A stretch of DNA of 16,433 nucleotides. Source: CAWUKT01 sp963923035. Lineage in GTDB: Bacteria > Bacteroidota > Bacteroidia > J057 > JADKCL01. Positions within the stretch are counted from its first letter, which is position 1, and each line of letters opens with the position of its first letter. The position numbers were made by a program, and so were the translations under genes. Positions 14,048 to 16,433 of this stretch are shown here, in pieces. The stretch lies in assembly GCA_963923035.1 (NCBI GenBank), contig CAWUKT010000121.1, positions 1 through 16,433 of the forward strand. Reading direction: 5' to 3'. The notes below the pieces were generated by a model. It was not told the DNA's origin. It made no database searches and worked only from the letters and a program-made list of their open reading frames with translations.

Positions 14048-15346
14048 TCATTCTTTTCCCCCGATTTCCTTCATCCCCACTTCAAATGGGACCGGATAGG
14101 AGCCCAGCTCGAGGGCAAAGCGCATTTCGGTATAGGTCTCAAAAGAATTTCCGGTCAGAGAAAGTCGGCCATCGGGAATGGATCCGGTGACCTGCGCCAC
14201 CACATACATGCCCCAGTTGCCCTGGATGCCGATGTGTTTGCCGGCCCGCATGCGGGTCAGGTCCTCGAATTGGACCGCGCCGGTTTCATCCAGGATGATG
14301 GTCATCTCCGGACTGCCGCTCATGCCCATGGGCGTGACCTCCACATAGTCGATCCGGTCTCCGGCGACGACAAAATTGGGGTAGAGGGGACGGCCGTACA
14401 CCGCAAAGAGGGTATCTCCTCCGGGTTGGATAAACTCGGGGAGGAAGGAAGGGAAAAAGTTGACGGGCAATTCGAAGACGTGCTGGTAATAGTTGAGGAC
14501 ATTGCAAATCTCCATTGCATTGGTGCCCGTGGCGTATCCCAATGCGGCCCCTTGGGGACTCATCGGCATTGTAAGGTTGAATTTGCCCAGGAAGGGATGC
14601 TCAGCGATGAATTCTTCCTCCGTCGGCGTATCGTCTTTTTCCACCAGCCCCAGACTCTCAAACGAACTCTCCTCTTCTTCCACCGGGGCATTATTGGGCG
14701 CCTCCATCGCACCTCCGAACTCAATCTTGTAGAGACTGTCCACGGTACTGATGCCGGTCACCAACTCCGCGTAGCTGTAAACGGGCACAAACCAGGTCCG
14801 GTCGTAATAGGCCAGGGTTCGAAACAGGTTTTGCTCCTCCACGGGATCGTCCATGATGACATCCACATGGTATACCTGATTCGAGGCATCAAATTCCAGG
14901 TTGAAAGTGAAGCTGGGACTGGGCGCGCCATCCAGGATCCGTCTCCGAATCCAACCTTCCGAGTCCTCGAGGTCCTTCTCCCATTGCTTCAGGACCAGCG
15001 CCTTGAGATTGGCGAGATTGGGATCGACATCGTCAAAATCAAAGCCATCGATGGCGGCGGCAATCAGGACAGAATCGGGAATCTGGGCTCCTGCTTGCGC
15101 AAACAGGCGGTCAAATTGCTCCTCGGGAGACGCACTGTTGGGCAGGGCAATCTCTGTTTCCACCAACCCTCCAAAAATCGAGTCCGCGGGATAGCCCAGG
15201 AACATTCGTTCACTCAGGTAATAAGGAAAGGTAGGCGTGAGGGTATAGCGCCGGTTGAAGTCGCGCTCCATCGCTTCGCAGCTGGTCGTCAAAAAAAGGA
15301 GCAGCAGCAGATAGCCAGTGAGCTTTTGATAGGTTGGAATGTGCAT
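14048..15346 (-). CDS. Putative lipoprotein of unknown function, 432 aa
   Basis: The N-terminus MHIPTYQKLTGYLLLLLFLT is followed by a lipobox-like TTSC, giving a lipidated cysteine at residue 23 and acidic residues (CEAMERD) after it, so export and anchoring in a membrane is likely. The mature part is beta- and acid-rich with no domain I recognise. Residues about 222-247 are a Glu-rich linker (EEEESSFESL ... DDTPTEEEF) splitting the protein into two halves; the C-terminal half (PLYPNFVVAGDRIDYVEVT, MTIILDETGAVQFEDLTRMR) looks like beta strands. A family limited to this phylum is possible. A good promoter lies upstream at 15366-15397, and the purS operon follows with its own -7 box. Confidence 0.75.
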   Translation of the reverse strand: MHIPTYQKLTGYLLLLLFLTTSCEAMERDFNRRYTLTPTFPYYLSERMFLGYPADSIFGGLVETEIALPNSASPEEQFDRLFAQAGAQIPDSVLIAAAIDGFDFDDVDPNLANLKALVLKQWEKDLEDSEGWIRRRILDGAPSPSFTFNLEFDASNQVYHVDVIMDDPVEEQNLFRTLAYYDRTWFVPVYSYAELVTGISTVDSLYKIEFGGAMEAPNNAPVEEEESSFESLGLVEKDDTPTEEEFIAEHPFLGKFNLTMPMSPQGAALGYATGTNAMEICNVLNYYQHVFELPVNFFPSFLPEFIQPGGDTLFAVYGRPLYPNFVVAGDRIDYVEVTPMGMSGSPEMTIILDETGAVQFEDLTRMRAGKHIGIQGNWGMYVVAQVTGSIPDGRLSLTGNSFETYTEMRFALELGSYPVPFEVGMKEIGGKE

Positions 15347-15365
15347 ACGGGTTATGGTCTTTCCG

Positions 15366-15397
15366 CCAATATAGGGAAGGGGAGGAACGGAACCAAA
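15366..15397 (-). promoter_or_regulatory. Putative Bacteroidota-type promoter of the lipoprotein gene
   Basis: Read on the minus strand: a perfect TTTG (15397-15394), a 20-base spacer and TATATTGG (15373-15366), one base off TAnnTTTG. The -7 box ends 19 bases before the ATG at 15346. The same TATATTGG octamer lies 23 bases before pssA. Confidence 0.5.
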
Positions 15398-15403
15398 GCA
15401 GGG

Positions 15404-16153
15404 TCACTGTTTTGGGGCGAGGAAAGTGTCGAGGAGGGAAAGGAGGAGGTAGGAAAACAGGATCAGGGGGCCGGCTTTGTAGGTCCAGATGGTGAGAAAA
15501 ACGATGGAAAGGGCGAGGAGGAGGAAGCGGCTGAAGTTGGGGCGGAATGTAAGGGTGGTGAATTTGAACGACAGGAGGGGGAGGTTGGAGAGGAGGAGAA
15601 ATGAGCCGAGCAGGGTCAGGGCGATGAGGACTTCGGGCTGGACGAGGAGGGAGAAAAAGGGAAATCCGTCGGGTTGGGGCTGGGTATGGGCAATGAGGTA
15701 GAGGGAAACAAAAAACAGGGCATTGGCCGGGGAAGGCAGGCCGTAGAATTTGTCCCGGGGGCGGTCATCGACGTTGAACTTGGCGAGTCGGTAGGCGGAG
15801 GCCAGGGGAATGAGGGCCGCCAGCAAGGCCTGGGGGCGATCTAGCACCGCGACGAGCGGATCAGACGCATTGGGCAAGCCCAAAAGTTCGAAGACCATCA
15901 TGCCGGGTACGGCGCCAAAGGTCACAAGGTCAGCCAGCGAATCCAGCTGGCCCCCGATTTCGGAGGTCGCCTTCAGCGCCCGTGCCACCAGCCCATCCAT
16001 GAAATCGAAGACGAGCCCCGCACCCACCAACCCCGCCGCAATCCAATGGCGGTCAGGCAGGTCGCCCCCCCGCAGCAGGACGACGAGGGCCGCAAGGCCA
16101 CAGAACAAATTGCCCAGGGTGACCAGGTTGGGAATGTGGTTTTTCAATTTCAT
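15404..16153 (-). CDS. pssA: CDP-diacylglycerol--serine O-phosphatidyltransferase (phosphatidylserine synthase)
   Basis: From the ATG at 16153 the protein has 249 residues, normal for membrane PssA of this phylum. It joins CDP-diacylglycerol and L-serine to phosphatidylserine, the precursor of phosphatidylethanolamine. The CDP-alcohol phosphotransferase motif D-x2-D-G-x2-A-R-x8-G-x3-D-x3-D is complete (D50, D53, G54, A57, R58, G67, D71, D75). NHIPNLVTLGNLFCG at the N-terminus and SAYRLAKFNVDDRP...FYGLPSPANA at 119-144 are typical of PssA rather than PgsA. About six to eight hydrophobic segments mark it as an inner-membrane protein. An upstream in-frame TTG at 16357 would add 68 residues made mostly of a GTAASQS-type repeat; I reject that start because it lies inside a tandem repeat and the family begins at MKLKNHIPN. 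Confidence 0.92.
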   Translation of the reverse strand: MKLKNHIPNLVTLGNLFCGLAALVVLLRGGDLPDRHWIAAGLVGAGLVFDFMDGLVARALKATSEIGGQLDSLADLVTFGAVPGMMVFELLGLPNASDPLVAVLDRPQALLAALIPLASAYRLAKFNVDDRPRDKFYGLPSPANALFFVSLYLIAHTQPQPDGFPFFSLLVQPEVLIALTLLGSFLLLSNLPLLSFKFTTLTFRPNFSRFLLLALSIVFLTIWTYKAGPLILFSYLLLSLLDTFLAPKQ

Positions 16154-16176
16154 CAAGCCATGCAATACAAGAACGG

Positions 16177-16184
16177 CCAATATA
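16177..16184 (-). promoter_or_regulatory. Possible -7 promoter box of pssA
   Basis: Minus-strand TATATTGG, identical to the box upstream of the lipoprotein gene, ends 23 bases before the pssA ATG. No matching -33 TTTG is seen at the expected distance. Confidence 0.3.
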
Positions 16185-16237
16185 GCCCGACTTGTGGGAT
16201 CTTGCAGGGTTCGGGAGGATTTTTTGTGGGTGGTCGC

Positions 16238-16433
16238 GGTTCCAGACTGCGATGCCGCGGTTCTGGACTGCGATGCCGCGGTTCTGGACCGCGATGCCGC
16301 GGTTCCGGACTGCGACGCCGCGGTTCCGGACCGCGATGCCGCGGTTCCAGACTGCAATGCCGCGGTTCCAGACTGCGATGCCGCGGTTCCAGACCGCGAT
16401 GCCGCGGTTCCGGACCGCGATGCTGCGGTTCCA
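16238..16433. repeat. 21-bp tandem repeat (minisatellite), nine full copies plus a partial, open at the window edge
   Basis: The unit GGTTCCAGACTGCGATGCCGC is repeated without spacers from 16238 to 16426, then seven bases of a tenth copy reach the edge. Copies differ at only a few fixed positions (6, 7, 11, 14, 16, 19), mostly by transitions. Unit junctions create CCGCGG every 21 bp, broken only at the last junction by the position-19 change. Position 7 of one unit to position 5 of the next forms an inverted repeat (GGACCGCG, loop ATGC, CGCGGTTC), so each unit can fold as a hairpin. The 21-bp length keeps all frames open, giving VPDCDAA on plus and GTAASQS on minus, but no start or gene context shows it to be coding. 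It lies 85 bases upstream of pssA. Confidence 0.9.

Noticed and set aside
14234..15604. Plus-strand open frame of 456 codons
   Set aside because: Antisense to the lipoprotein gene and the end of pssA; it crosses a gene boundary and ends in a Glu/Gly low-complexity tail.
16154..16357. 68-residue N-terminal extension of PssA with GTAASQS repeats
   Set aside because: It starts at a TTG made by one variant copy of the 21-bp repeat; PssA homologs start at the ATG at 16153. The open frame follows from the 21-bp period.
16238..16433. CRISPR-like array
   Set aside because: Units are directly adjacent with no spacers and are only 21 bp; no cas gene is present.

Overview
The window looks like chromosomal DNA of a gliding or surface-active Bacteroidota, most likely of the Saprospiria/Lewinella type (inference). 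The signs are a GldN component of the type IX secretion system (T9SS), three proteins ending in T9SS type A sorting domains, a long HYR-repeat surface protein, promoter-like sites of the Bacteroidota form (TTTG-N19-21-TAnnTTTG), leaders without a clear Shine-Dalgarno, and a moderately high GC content. I see no tRNA, rRNA, transposase, integrase or CRISPR array.

Layout. 1-2717 (-): N-terminal 905 codons of a large secreted protein, with signal peptide, unique head, Ig/PKD-like domain and at least seven HYR modules; it runs off the left edge. 2718-3243: divergent intergenic region with a 30-bp-spaced direct repeat. 3244-4086 (+): gldN-family gene standing alone, followed by a terminator. 4227-5648 (-): 473-residue conserved helical protein of unknown function with a TTG start. 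5864-6919 and 7250-8317 (+): two paralogous secreted proteins, each with a pair of dockerin-like EF-hand loops, a cohesin-like beta region and a T9SS tail. 8380-11316 (+): 978-residue secreted protein with nine cysteine-rich PKD modules and a T9SS tail. 11390-11453: back-to-back terminators.

11473-13983 (-): purS, a cysteine desulfurase gene (3 bp apart) and an A-type Fe-S carrier gene, then a 182-residue unknown protein after a strong hairpin. 14048-15346 (-): a 432-residue putative lipoprotein. 15404-16153 (-): phosphatidylserine synthase (pssA). 16238-16433: a 21-bp tandem repeat of nine full copies that continues past the right edge.

How it fits together. The left two thirds are about export to and display on the cell surface: one T9SS machine part and four repeat- or calcium-rich secreted proteins. 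The right third is housekeeping: purine synthesis, Fe-S cluster assembly and phospholipid synthesis. The most interesting items are the dockerin-plus-cohesin-like paralogs, the ordered module duplications in the PKD and HYR proteins, the solitary acidic GldN, and the foldable 21-bp minisatellite upstream of pssA. None of them amounts to a clearly new system on sequence alone.
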